Below, piece by piece: positions 17,652-26,749 of a DNA stretch of 64,000 bases; the stretch's first letter is position 1, and each line of letters begins with the position of its first letter. Origin of the DNA: Pirellulales bacterium. GTDB taxonomy: Bacteria; Planctomycetota; Planctomycetia; Pirellulales; JAEUIK01. The stretch is from positions 18,380 to 82,379 of the forward strand of contig JAIBBY010000020.1 of assembly GCA_019694455.1 (NCBI GenBank), written 5' to 3'. A model generated the notes under the pieces. The model was given only the letters and a program-made list of their open reading frames with translations. It searched no databases and had not been told where the DNA came from. A program made the position numbers and the translations under genes.

Positions 17652-18833
17652 ACCAAAAACTCGCCGCGCCTCGGCCGCGCTGGTCCATCCCGCGGCAATT
17701 GCCTGCCGCGCCCGCTCCCAGCGGCTGGTCATGCCGGCCGCCACAGCCCGCGCCTCCAGCACCCGCGCCTCCTGGCGGTCGAGGACCGCGCGGCTCACGT
17801 CGTCGGCCTCCACGGTCAACAGTTCGACAATCGGCAGCCGCCCCCGGTATCCGCTGCCGTGGCACCGCTCGCAGCCACGGGCGACCCTCACCGGCGAGAC
17901 CTCAAAACCGAGTCGATCAGCGGCGTCCACGCTCTCGCCTGCGCACTCGCACAGCCGGCGCAACAGCCGCAGATGCAACACCCCCAGTACCCCGCTGCGC
18001 AACAAATACGGCTCGATCCCCATGTCCGCAAGACGACTGATCGCCGCCGCCGCGCTGGCCGCGTGGAACGTGCTGATCACCAGATGCCCGGTCAGCGCCG
18101 CCTGAAACACCGTCTCCGCCGTGCCGCGATCGCGCACCTCGCTCACCAAGATCACCTCGGGATCTTGGCGCAACAGATACTTGAGCCCGGTCGCCAGATC
18201 GAAGCCGGCCGCCTCGTTCACTTGCGACTGGGCCACGCCCGCCAGTTCCACCTCGATCGGGTCTTCGAGCGAGGCGATCGCCCGCTGCGGCGCTCGGCGG
18301 GCGATCTCGCGCAGCGCGGCGTAGGCGGTCGTCGTCTTGCCGGCCCCCGCCGGCCCGGTGAGCAGCAGGGCGCCGCTCGTTTCGGCCAGCAGTTCGCCCA
18401 GTCGCGCCGTCACATCGGCCGGAAATTGCAACTCGTCGAGGTATTGAAACTGTCCGCCGGCCGGAAACAGCCGCACCACACCCTTCTCGCCATGCAAGGT
18501 TGGCAGCGTGCTCAAGCGCATCTCGACCGTGGCGTCGCGCCAGCGGATGCGCCCCTCTTGCGGCGTGTCGGTGTGATACGTCAACAAGCCCGCCAGCACC
18601 TTGAGCCGCGCGATGATGTTTGGCGCCACCGCGCGCGGCAGGGTCGCCACGTCGTGCAGCACGCCATCCACCCGCCAGCGCCATTCCAGCCCCGCCAGCG
18701 TTGGGCGCAAATGCAAATCGGTGGCGCCGGCCGCCAACCCGGCGTCGAGGATGATCTCCACTGCGCGCACAGCATAGTTGGCGTCGGTCGGATCTAGCTG
18801 TGCCAGCCGCTCGCTGGTCATGTCGCGCGACAT
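17640..18833 (-). CDS. GspE/PilB-family secretion ATPase
   Basis: Cytoplasmic hexameric ATPase that powers pseudopilus or pilus assembly. The Walker A motif GPAGAGKTT is at residues 160-168, the Asp box has SLEDPIEVEL, Walker B is EVILVSEVRDRGTAE and the His box is TGHLVISTFHA. The C-terminal metal-binding cysteines are CEC and CERC, as in GspE. At 397 residues it is shorter than typical GspE (about 500) and lacks most of the N1 domain that docks to GspL. A second ATG 12 bp in is an alternative start. It heads the operon and begins only about 20 bp after an intrinsic terminator. Confidence 0.93.
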   Translation of the reverse strand: MSRDMTSERLAQLDPTDANYAVRAVEIILDAGLAAGATDLHLRPTLAGLEWRWRVDGVLHDVATLPRAVAPNIIARLKVLAGLLTYHTDTPQEGRIRWRDATVEMRLSTLPTLHGEKGVVRLFPAGGQFQYLDELQFPADVTARLGELLAETSGALLLTGPAGAGKTTTAYAALREIARRAPQRAIASLEDPIEVELAGVAQSQVNEAAGFDLATGLKYLLRQDPEVILVSEVRDRGTAETVFQAALTGHLVISTFHAASAAAAISRLADMGIEPYLLRSGVLGVLHLRLLRRLCECAGESVDAADRLGFEVSPVRVARGCERCHGSGYRGRLPIVELLTVEADDVSRAVLDRQEARVLEARAVAAGMTSRWERARQAIAAGWTSAAEARRVFGFSR

Positions 18834-18853
18834 GATGCGTTAACCACGGAGGT

Positions 18854-18895
18854 AAATAAAAAGACGCCGGCTCGCTCAACGAACGAACCGGCGTC
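18854..18895 (-). terminator. Rho-independent terminator after the secreted oxidoreductase
   Basis: On the minus strand an 8-bp perfect stem, GACGCCGG with CCGGCGTC, encloses a 17-nt loop and is followed directly by TTTTTATTT. It lies 36 bp after the stop codon of the oxidoreductase gene and about 20 bp before the gspE start. Confidence 0.85.
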
Positions 18896-18931
18896 AATCT
18901 TACTTGCCGCGACGGGCAAACGCTCGCGCGA

Positions 18932-20227
18932 TCAAACCACCTTGGTCTGGCCCGGCACCGCCACCGCCGGCACGGGCGGACTGGCATTGAACGCGTACTC
19001 CGCCGGCGCCAGCGAAATTTGGCTGTTCAGCGCGTCTTCCCAGCGCAGCATTTTGCCGGAGTAGGTGCACATGCGACCCAAGATCGCGGTCATGGTGCTC
19101 ATGGCGCCCATCTCGCCTTCGTTCAACGGCGCGCCGGCGCGAATACTGGCGAACAGGTCGTCGTGCTCCGTCTGATAGGGGTTGTGCCCCTCGCCGCGGT
19201 AGCGCCACGGCTTTTCGTCCTTGGTCTTGATCACGCCCGCGCTGATGTCGGCGGTTCCCTTGGTGCCATGCACATGCTCGGTCACCGAGTCCCAACAGCC
19301 GGGGATGTGGCGGCAGTAGCTGAACATGCGGCTGCCGTCGTCGTATTCAAACTCCACGGCGTGATGATCGTAGATCTCGCCGAAGTCGGCGCCGGTCCGC
19401 ACCTGCCGGCCCCCCATCCCTTGGGCCCGCACCGGGTATTTGCCCTTGAGCCAGTTGATGACGTCCATGTTGTGGATGTGCTGCTCCACGATATGGTCGC
19501 CGCACAGCCAGTTGAAGTAGTACCAGTTGCGCATCTGGTACTCCATCTCGGTCTGCTCCGGCTTGCGCGGATGCACCCACAACCCGGCGCCGTTCCAATA
19601 AACGCGGGCGGCGACCATGTCGCCAATCGCCCCGTCCTGCAAGCGCTTGATCGTTTCGATGTAGCTGTTCTGGTGATGGCGTTGCAGGCCCACGCCGACG
19701 CCCAGGTTCTTCTCCTTGGCCTTGCGCGTCGCTTCCAGCACGGCGCGAACGCCCGGCGCGTCGACCGCCACCGGCTTCTCCATGAAGACGTGCTTGCCGG
19801 CGTCGATCGCGGCCGCGAAGTGAATCGGCCGAAAACCGGGCGGAGTGGCCAACACCACCAGATCGACCCCGGAATCGAGCACCTGCTTGTAGGCGTCGAA
19901 GCCAGTGAAACGGCGATCTTGCGGCACTTCGATCCGCCCCTTCAGCGCCTCGTCTTTGTTCAGTTCGTTGAGGCTGCTTTCCAGGCGATCGGCGAAGGCG
20001 TCCCCCATCGCCACCAGCTTGACGTCGCCGGCGGTGTGCAGCGCCTGCGAGGCGGCGCCGGTGCCGCGTCCGCCGCAACCGATCAGGCCGATCTTGATCT
20101 GGTCGGCGCCGGCGGCGTGCGCGCTGCGCGCGATCGAAAGCGAACCGGCGGCGACCGCCGCGGCGGCCACGCTAGATGTTTTGAGAAAGTCGCGGCGATG
20201 GGCCGAGCTATCGGCTGGAGAACTCAT
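18932..20227 (-). CDS. Tat-exported Gfo/Idh/MocA-family oxidoreductase
   Basis: A 431-residue predicted NAD(P)-dependent dehydrogenase. The N-terminus has a twin-arginine-type signal, HRRDFLKTSSVAAAAVAAGS, followed by an Ala-rich cleavage region (ARSAHAAG). The Rossmann motif is IKIGLIGCGGRGTGAA, the catalytic lysine motif is HVFMEKPVAVD, and the C-terminal domain contains NWLCGDHIVEQHIHNMDVINW, typical of the large planctomycete subgroup. Start chosen at the ATG giving MSSPADSS so that the Tat signal lies near the N-terminus. Such proteins are exported folded with bound cofactor. Sugar substrate unknown. Ends in a strong terminator. Confidence 0.93.
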   Translation of the reverse strand: MSSPADSSAHRRDFLKTSSVAAAAVAAGSLSIARSAHAAGADQIKIGLIGCGGRGTGAASQALHTAGDVKLVAMGDAFADRLESSLNELNKDEALKGRIEVPQDRRFTGFDAYKQVLDSGVDLVVLATPPGFRPIHFAAAIDAGKHVFMEKPVAVDAPGVRAVLEATRKAKEKNLGVGVGLQRHHQNSYIETIKRLQDGAIGDMVAARVYWNGAGLWVHPRKPEQTEMEYQMRNWYYFNWLCGDHIVEQHIHNMDVINWLKGKYPVRAQGMGGRQVRTGADFGEIYDHHAVEFEYDDGSRMFSYCRHIPGCWDSVTEHVHGTKGTADISAGVIKTKDEKPWRYRGEGHNPYQTEHDDLFASIRAGAPLNEGEMGAMSTMTAILGRMCTYSGKMLRWEDALNSQISLAPAEYAFNASPPVPAVAVPGQTKVV

Positions 20228-20477
20228 ACGGTGACTCCGCACAGGGTTGCTGTTAGGTAGGCCAGACAACGAGCCACGCTTCCGCCGCGCCCGCCGCCCA
20301 AGAGAGCAGCATACCGTGTGAGCAGGGGGGATGACAAATTTTGGATGGGGGGTTTAGAAGGGCTCTCGCCCCCCAATGGAGTGGCTGCGCGGGCCAATCT
20401 TAAGCTTGTGCGACAACTACTCTGGTGGCCGGAGTTGCGGAGGATGATGCGCCATGTCCATGGACGCCCGCCACCCT

Positions 20478-21572
20478 CTACTCCTTGTGCGTCCCTTCCG
20501 CCATGTAGGCGGCCTTTTGCTCCGCGGTGTCTTCCGTCAGCGGACGCACCACCCGAAAGCCCGCGAACAACGCATCGGTGAAGTACCAGATGCTTTGCGG
20601 AATCTGCGGGTCTTGCATCTTCCAGGTTTTGTCCGAGGCCCGCCGCGCGGCGCTGCGCAGTCGCGGTGGATCGTCGTCCCATGATCCGCCACGCACCACA
20701 TGCGGATAGGGCTTCTTCGGTGGGTTGTACGGATTCAAGGTTGGTTTGTCGGTCGGAAACTGCGCGTAAAAGTGCGCGTCGTACGCGTCCAGACACCACT
20801 CGGCCACGTTGCCGTGCATGTCGTGCAGGCCCCACGGATTGGGCTTCTTCTTTCCCACCGGTTGATACTGGTCTTCGCTGTTGTCGTAGAACCAGGCGTA
20901 AGCGTCCAGATCGGCCGCGTCGTCGCCAAACGAATACGCCGTCGTGGTCCCCGCGCGGCAGGCGTATTCCCACTCCGCTTCGGTCGGCAACCGGTAGTAG
21001 TGGCCTGTCTTGGCGCTCAGCCATGCGCAGTAGTTCTTGGCCGCCCACTGCGTCATGCAGATCGCTGGGTAGCCCTCCTTGCCCATGCCAAAGGTCATGT
21101 CGGTGTATGGCTTGGTGGGGCGTGTCACGGCGTCGGCCAGTTTGTCGAGCGGCGTTGGCTCGATGCCGATCACCTTGCGGCGCTGAATGTCGAGATTGAA
21201 TGTCCAAATCTCGTACTGGTCCCATGTCACCTCGCACTTGCCCATCCAAAACGGCTTGAGCTCGACCGGATGCTGCGGTCCCTCGTCGGCGCTGCGTTCG
21301 GGCTCGCTGTCGGGGCTTCCCATTGTGAACACGCCGCCGCGGATCGGCAGCATCTCAAAGGTCACCGTGGTGCCCGAGATCTCCTCGGTGTATGGCTTCA
21401 TCTCGGTTTCGGTCTTCGCCTCGGCAGCCGGGTTGGGGTCGCGCGCCGCCGCGATGGCTGGCAACAGCAGGCCGCAACAGGCGATCGCCGCGACGTGGCG
21501 AAGCCAGTGCGGCGCGACTAGTCTGGAACGATGAGCGAACAGCGAAATCGATAGGGGGCAAGTTCGGTGCAT
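20478..21572 (-). CDS. Exported formylglycine-generating-enzyme-like (SUMF1) protein
   Basis: A 364-residue protein with an N-terminal hydrophobic signal ([19 protein letters not shown]) and a single FGE-sulfatase domain. Diagnostic blocks are [68 protein letters not shown] and the terminal FAGFRVVR. FGEs activate sulfatases by converting Cys to formylglycine, but many SUMF1 proteins have other roles and no sulfatase gene is nearby. Its start codon lies inside the apbE start region. The 250-bp gap to the next gene downstream holds a 7-bp G/C hairpin (about 20346-20375) but no gene. Confidence 0.9.
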   Translation of the reverse strand: MHRTCPLSISLFAHRSRLVAPHWLRHVAAIACCGLLLPAIAAARDPNPAAEAKTETEMKPYTEEISGTTVTFEMLPIRGGVFTMGSPDSEPERSADEGPQHPVELKPFWMGKCEVTWDQYEIWTFNLDIQRRKVIGIEPTPLDKLADAVTRPTKPYTDMTFGMGKEGYPAICMTQWAAKNYCAWLSAKTGHYYRLPTEAEWEYACRAGTTTAYSFGDDAADLDAYAWFYDNSEDQYQPVGKKKPNPWGLHDMHGNVAEWCLDAYDAHFYAQFPTDKPTLNPYNPPKKPYPHVVRGGSWDDDPPRLRSAARRASDKTWKMQDPQIPQSIWYFTDALFAGFRVVRPLTEDTAEQKAAYMAEGTHKE

Positions 21573-22613
21573 AACGACGGGGACTCTCTGGTGAGACGGG
21601 CGTGGATCGTGATCTCGGCGGCGACCTGGTTCGCCACGCTGGCGGGACCAGCCCAATGGGCCGGCGCGGAAGAGCAAAATCTGCGGCGCCATGAGTACTC
21701 CCAGGTTCTCATGGGCATGGACTTTCGGCTGACATTTTACGCTGCCGACGCCGACGCCGCAAAGCGGGCCGCCGACACCGCTTTTGCCCGCGTCGATGCT
21801 CTGAATCGCATCATGAGCGACTACGATCGCAACAGCGAGCTATCGAGGTTATCAGCGACTGCGGGCAGCGATCAGTCGGTCAAGATCAGCGGCGATCTCT
21901 GGCTGGTTCTCTCGCGATCGCAGCAACTAGCGCGGGAAACCGGCGGCGCCTTCGATGTCACCGTTGGCCCGTTGGTGCGGCTTTGGCGCCGTTCGCGCCG
22001 TCAGCGCGAGTTGCCATCGCCCGAGCGGCTTCAAGAGGCTCTGGCCGCGACGGGCCACCAACACCTGAAGCTCGACGAGTCAACGCTAACCGCGCTGCTC
22101 GCGCGGCACGGCATGCAGCTTGACCTCGGCGGCATTGCGGCGGGCTACGCCGTCGACGAGGCGCTACGCATCTTGCGTGAGAATGGTTTTACAAAGGCGA
22201 TGGTCGATGCCAGCGGCGACATTCGCTGCGGCGATCCACCCCCCGGCCAAGCGGCTTGGCGCGTGCGCATCGAAACGCTGACGGGCGAGGCGCATCATGG
22301 CGCTATCGTGCCGGTCGTCAACGGCGCCATCACCACAGCCGGCGACGCCGAGCAGCACGTTGAGATTGGCGGCGTTCGCTATTCGCACATCGTCGATCCC
22401 AAGACCGGGCTTGGTGTGACGACTCCCACCAGCGTCACGATCATGGCCGCGGATTGCCTCACCGCCGACAGTCTCGACACCGCCATCGGCGTCTTGCCTC
22501 CCGATCAGGGAATTGAATTGGCCAAGCGCCATGGCGCCAGTTGCCTGATCGTGCGCCGCGTGCAGGGCGAGCTACAAATCTCGGCCTGCGGCGCATTCGC
22601 GCAAACTCCGTAA
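21567..22613 (+). CDS. apbE: FAD:protein FMN transferase ApbE
   Basis: Attaches FMN covalently to threonines of flavoproteins such as RnfG and NqrC, outside the inner membrane. The N-terminus is a signal peptide ([22 protein letters not shown]). Motifs in order: [67 protein letters not shown] and [16 protein letters not shown] with the metal-binding Asp/Thr residues. The reported GTG gives 348 residues; a GTG at 21591, preceded by GACGGGGA, is an equally good start and would avoid overlap with the divergent FGE gene. No target flavoprotein gene is adjacent. Confidence 0.92.
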   Translation: MHNDGDSLVRRAWIVISAATWFATLAGPAQWAGAEEQNLRRHEYSQVLMGMDFRLTFYAADADAAKRAADTAFARVDALNRIMSDYDRNSELSRLSATAGSDQSVKISGDLWLVLSRSQQLARETGGAFDVTVGPLVRLWRRSRRQRELPSPERLQEALAATGHQHLKLDESTLTALLARHGMQLDLGGIAAGYAVDEALRILRENGFTKAMVDASGDIRCGDPPPGQAAWRVRIETLTGEAHHGAIVPVVNGAITTAGDAEQHVEIGGVRYSHIVDPKTGLGVTTPTSVTIMAADCLTADSLDTAIGVLPPDQGIELAKRHGASCLIVRRVQGELQISACGAFAQTP

Positions 22614-22879
22614 GTAGCACCCACGAACTAATCAACCGCCAGTCACCGAGCGCGCCAGACGAGGCGCGCCGCGGCAGTTGGAAGACATGCCGAACGCAGG
22701 TTCGCCTTGTCATGCGGCGACAATTGATTATTCTGACTGCGGGGGAAATCAGGGGCTTGGGGCAGGATGGCGCCGCCGCGGCAGTCGCTGGTAACTGACG
22801 CGATTCCTGTTGGCGCGGTGAGCGGGGCGAATTCCGGGTGGCTGGCGCGCTTCGTCAGCGATTGAAGGTTGTCAGTCGA

Positions 22880-24697
22880 ATGACGAAGACCCTGCCGATC
22901 GAAAAACACAAAGGGGATTTCTCGGCCCAATTGCGATTGCTCTGGATCGCGTTGCTCGCGATCGTCGTCGGCGCCATTGGCGCCTGCTTCGCCGTCGCGC
23001 TCCTCTGGCTGATCGCGCTCTTCACCAACCTGTTTTATTATCACGAATTTTCTGGCGTGATCCGCTCGCCGGCCGCAGCGGCCGCCGATTGGAGATTCGT
23101 GTTTGTCCCGGCGATCGGCGGATTGATCATTGGGCTCATGGCCCGTTATGGCTCCAGTCAGATTCGCGGCCACGGCATTCCCGAGGCGATGGAAGCCATT
23201 CTCATCGGCCAAAGCCGCATGAAGCCCAAGGTGGCCGTGCTCAAGCCGATTTCGTCCGCGATCTCGATTGGCTCGGGCGGTCCCTTTGGCGCCGAAGGCC
23301 CGATCATTATGACCGGCGGCGCCGCCGGTTCGATCATCGCGCAAGCCTTCAGCATGACCTCCGCCGAGCGCAAGACCCTGCTCGTGGCCGGCGCCGCGGC
23401 GGGCATGTCGGCGACATTTGCCACGCCCTTGGCGGCGGTGCTGCTGGCTGTCGAGCTGTTGCTATTCGAATGGCGGCCGCGCAGCCTGGCGCCGGTCGCG
23501 CTGGCCAGCATCGCGGCCGCCTTGCTGCGCCCCTACCTGTTGGGCCCGGGCCCCTTGTTTCCGGTGACCGCGCATGGGCAGTTGTCCGCCGATGTGTTGT
23601 TGGCGGCGGCCTTTGTCGGCTTAATGGCCGGGGTGTTGTCGATGCTGCTCACGATCGCCGTCTACGGCGCGGAAGACGCGTTCGCCCGGTTGCCAATTCA
23701 TTGGATGTGGTGGCCCATGATCGGCGGCCTGGTCGTGGGGATTGGCGGCTACTTTCAACCGCGCGCGCTGGGGGTCGGCTACGACGTCATCGAAGACCTG
23801 CTGCGCGGAAATTATGTTCCCCGGCTGCTGATCACCTTGATCGTGGTGAAGGCCCTGATCTGGTCGATATCGCTTGGCTCGGGCACCTCCGGCGGCGTGC
23901 TGGCGCCATTGCTCATGATGGGGGGCGCGCTCGGCGCGATCGAAGCGGGCTTTCTGCCAGGCAACGACAAGGCGTTGTGGCCGCTCATCAGCATGGCGGC
24001 GGTGCTAGGCGGCACGATGCGGGCGCCGTTGACCGCCGTCGCGTTCGCCATTGAATTGACTTACGACATTGCCGCCTTGCCGGCGCTGCTTTTGGCCTCG
24101 ATCACGGCCTACACCTTTTCGGCGCTGGTCATGAAACGGTCGATCTTGACCGAGAAGATCGCGCGCCGAGGTTATCACGTCAGCCGCGAGTACTCCGTCG
24201 ATCCCTTGGAGACGTTGTCCGTTGGCGAAGTCATGACGGCCGATGTGGTCATGGTCCCCGCGTCGCTACCCATCGACGAGTTGCTCTCGCAGTATTTCGC
24301 CGGTGGCAGCATCTACAAGCATCAGAGTTATCCCGTTCAAGACGCCGATGGCCGCTTGCTGGGGCTGGTCACCAAACGAGACTTATTGGACCATTGGCTG
24401 GCGCGACATGCCGCGCGGTCGGCGGACGACAACGCGGCCATCGATCCGATCATCGCGTACGACTTGATCCGGCGGCAGCCGATTGTGGCCTATCCCTGGG
24501 AAACGTGCCGCACCGCCGCGCTGCGCATGGCGCAAGCGGGCGTTGGCCGCCTGATGGTGGTGTCGCAAGACGCCCCGGATCAACTGCTCGGCATCATTAC
24601 GCGCAGCGACCTGCTCAAAGCGCGAACTCGCTTGGCCACCGAAGAAGTGCAGCGCGATCGATTTATCGCGTTTCGCTTGCCGCGCAAGACAGGCTAA
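22880..24697 (+). CDS. ClC-family chloride channel or H+/Cl- antiporter with C-terminal CBS pair
   Basis: A 605-residue membrane protein. The selectivity-filter blocks are GSGGPFGAEGP (131-141), with the gating glutamate Glu139 in place, and GSGTSGGVLAPLLMMGGALG. About ten or more hydrophobic helices span residues 20-430. The cytoplasmic tail has two CBS domains (about 465-525 and 545-600), seen as VGEVMTADVVMVPASLPIDELL and ITRSDLLKA, which usually bind adenine nucleotides and gate the channel. The gating Glu is compatible with proton-coupled exchange, but the intracellular proton glutamate cannot be judged. ATG is preferred over an upstream ATG lacking homology. The 266 bp upstream hold no gene. 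Confidence 0.93.
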   Translation: MTKTLPIEKHKGDFSAQLRLLWIALLAIVVGAIGACFAVALLWLIALFTNLFYYHEFSGVIRSPAAAAADWRFVFVPAIGGLIIGLMARYGSSQIRGHGIPEAMEAILIGQSRMKPKVAVLKPISSAISIGSGGPFGAEGPIIMTGGAAGSIIAQAFSMTSAERKTLLVAGAAAGMSATFATPLAAVLLAVELLLFEWRPRSLAPVALASIAAALLRPYLLGPGPLFPVTAHGQLSADVLLAAAFVGLMAGVLSMLLTIAVYGAEDAFARLPIHWMWWPMIGGLVVGIGGYFQPRALGVGYDVIEDLLRGNYVPRLLITLIVVKALIWSISLGSGTSGGVLAPLLMMGGALGAIEAGFLPGNDKALWPLISMAAVLGGTMRAPLTAVAFAIELTYDIAALPALLLASITAYTFSALVMKRSILTEKIARRGYHVSREYSVDPLETLSVGEVMTADVVMVPASLPIDELLSQYFAGGSIYKHQSYPVQDADGRLLGLVTKRDLLDHWLARHAARSADDNAAIDPIIAYDLIRRQPIVAYPWETCRTAALRMAQAGVGRLMVVSQDAPDQLLGIITRSDLLKARTRLATEEVQRDRFIAFRLPRKTG

Positions 24698-24753
24698 CGC
24701 CCGCGCGCAATCGACACTTTCAAATTGCCTTGCCGGCTTGTCGCCCGGTGACA

Positions 24754-24832
24754 TATTCGCCGGGCTGCTAGCCGCGGCGTCGTAGTTGCGCTCGCGGCGA
24801 GAGGGAAGAAAGCTCCGACGGCTTTCTTCCCC
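24754..24832 (-). repeat. Modular hairpin repeat, copy B (REP/BIME-like)
   Basis: Opposite orientation to copy A. The 62 bp at 24771-24832 match copy A with about 55 identities, and the adjoining 15-mer at 24754-24768 is identical, here joined directly without the 53-bp insert seen in copy A. The main hairpin is perfect: GGGAAGAAAGC pairs with GCTTTCTTCCC (11 bp, 7-nt loop). A further GCCCGG/CCGGGC stem overlaps the left end. Like copy A, it sits between two convergent genes. Confidence 0.75.
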
Positions 24833-24859
24833 TGACGGCTAACTCGCTACTTGCGATCC

Positions 24860-25699
24860 CTAGAAACTCCCCATGCCAGCGCCGATCCCCACGCCGATCC
24901 CGCCGCCAAACGTCGAACCCCCCATGCCAGCGCCCAACCCGCCGTAGTTGAAGCCGCCGAAACCAGGACCGTAGTTGTAGCCCCGATACCCGGTCCCCCA
25001 CGTGCCGTTGTAGTAGCCGCCGCTGGTGTACGGCCCAAAGTTGTAATAGCCATTGGGGCTGTAGTTGTAATAGCTACCTGGGCCATAGTAATAATTGGGC
25101 CCCGGCCGATAGCCTGACCGGTATCCATAGCCGGTGTAATAAGGCCCATCATAGTAGCCAGAGTTGCCAATGTACGTGCGCTCGCGTGTTGTCACGAGCT
25201 GGTCTGGCGGAACCCAACTCGAACCATTCCAAACCACCCAGGTCTTGCTCGGCAGCCAATACCACCACCGCCCATGAAACATGCGATAACGCCACTGATT
25301 GTCTTGTGAGCTTTTCGCCCGCGTGCTCGAGTCGGGCATCGCGCCCCGCGCGCTCAGATCGGAGTCGAAGGTGGTGGCGTCATCGGCCTGGGCGCCATTC
25401 GTTGTCGGGGTCTCAGTAGCTGCATCGGTCGCCGGATTGGCTGCGCTGGCGTCCGCGTTCTCCGCGGTAGCCGCCGATGGTTGCGACACTGGCGCCTGGC
25501 CCGCGGCTTCGACGCGTTCCGGCGCCACCGCGCTAGCCGCTGGTTCGTCGGCAATGCTCGCAGGCTGGGTGGCAGCGCTCGCAGGCTCGCTCGTGCTGTT
25601 CGGCGGCGCCTTGTTGTTGTCGTCGGCCGCTTGTCCCACGGCAATGCCACCGCCAAGCGCCACGGCAATCATCAAAAAATGGCCTAAGTATTTCCGCAT
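24860..25699 (-). CDS. Exported Tyr/Gly-rich low-complexity protein
   Basis: A 279-residue protein with a good signal peptide (MRKYLGHFLMIAVALGGGIAVGQA), preceded by AGGAGA at the right distance. Residues about 25-125 are an Ala/Pro/Thr/Ser/Glu-rich linker. A short WRYRMFHGRWWYWLPSKTWV segment is aromatic and could form a small folded unit. The last 110 residues are Tyr, Gly and Pro repeats (YYxGPYYTGYGY style) ending in Gly-rich runs. No family was recognised. Such composition suggests a surface, matrix or stalk material. An upstream in-frame ATG exists, but the signal peptide favours the internal one. Confidence 0.8.
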   Translation of the reverse strand: MRKYLGHFLMIAVALGGGIAVGQAADDNNKAPPNSTSEPASAATQPASIADEPAASAVAPERVEAAGQAPVSQPSAATAENADASAANPATDAATETPTTNGAQADDATTFDSDLSARGAMPDSSTRAKSSQDNQWRYRMFHGRWWYWLPSKTWVVWNGSSWVPPDQLVTTRERTYIGNSGYYDGPYYTGYGYRSGYRPGPNYYYGPGSYYNYSPNGYYNFGPYTSGGYYNGTWGTGYRGYNYGPGFGGFNYGGLGAGMGGSTFGGGIGVGIGAGMGSF

Positions 25700-25855
25700 G
25701 TGCCTTCTCCTGATGGGGGGATCGATGCGCCGGACACCGTGCGCTTCGAATTGCCTGCAACCCACAATAAGCAAGGAACGTGCCAGAATCGAATCGTCGC
25801 GCGGCATTTCGCCAAAGCGCGGGTCAAATCGGCAATTCACCAGTCACTTGCGCGA

Positions 25856-26551
25856 TCAGCGGATCGATTCGACCATCTGCTCCAGATCGCTCTTGTCGTA
25901 CTTGGCGGCACTGGCGCGCGCGTGCAAGACGGCGGTCCCCTCCTTGCCCTTGAACTGCCCCGAGACCACCCAGTACTTCTCGTTCGACACCTGTCCCTTG
26001 GCCGACGAAAAGATAAACTCCGCCGGCTCGCCATGAATGGTCAGTTCGCGCGTTTCCGAACTCTGCTTGTCCTCATCGATTTGTTCGTCCACGTCGGTGT
26101 CGTGCTCGTGGTCGCGAATCGATTGATCAATCCGCGCCATCAATTGCTCGCGCGTGTTGCGACTCACGTCCTGATAGAACTGCCCCAGCACCAAAAAGTT
26201 GTCGTACTCGTCCCCGTCGCTCTTGTCGGAATACACCGTCCACGACCACAACCGCTGACCAATCACCGGCACGCGCATGTCAAACGCCATGTCGGGCAGA
26301 AAGTCGGCCGGCAGGTCGATCTCGGCAATCTCGGCCGTGCGCGCCCGGATCACCTCGGGCTCGTCGCTACGGCTCACCATGCTCTCAGCGAGTCGATAGC
26401 TGTAGATGGCGAACACCCCCACGCCGCCGCACAACAACAGCATGGCCACGCCGCAGCCAATGCCCATCCCCAACAAGATTCCGCTCCGCGAACGGCGCGG
26501 CGCGACGTTGGGCAGGGGAGGGGGGGCCTGGGATGCGAATTCTTGCGACAT
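25856..26551 (-). CDS. Hypothetical single-pass membrane protein
   Basis: A 231-residue protein with a short Pro-rich cytoplasmic start (SQAPPPLPNVAPRR), one transmembrane helix at about residues 24-49 (GILLGMGIGCGVAMLLLCGGVGVFAIYSY) and a soluble extracytoplasmic domain. That domain has an acidic stretch around residues 145-165 (DHEHDTDVDEQIDEDKQ) and strands such as YWVVSGQFKGKEGTAVLHARA, resembling stress- or lipoprotein-like beta domains, but no family could be named. It lies upstream of, and in the same direction as, the Tyr/Gly-rich exported protein with a 156-bp gap. Confidence 0.8.
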   Translation of the reverse strand: MSQEFASQAPPPLPNVAPRRSRSGILLGMGIGCGVAMLLLCGGVGVFAIYSYRLAESMVSRSDEPEVIRARTAEIAEIDLPADFLPDMAFDMRVPVIGQRLWSWTVYSDKSDGDEYDNFLVLGQFYQDVSRNTREQLMARIDQSIRDHEHDTDVDEQIDEDKQSSETRELTIHGEPAEFIFSSAKGQVSNEKYWVVSGQFKGKEGTAVLHARASAAKYDKSDLEQMVESIR

Positions 26552-26749
26552 GTGTCGTCAGTTTCCCTGTATTGCCGGGGCCAAATCAGCCGGCGCCACA
26601 ACGCGATTAGGCGCCAGTTGAGGGCGATTGTCATGGCGGCGCGCCGCGATTGTCAATTGAACGCTCCGTTACACCGCTAGGATTCGCCGCCGCTGCGCAG
26701 AATAATAGTCTCAAATCAATTTGGCGCCCGACGCTCAACGACGCTCCTC

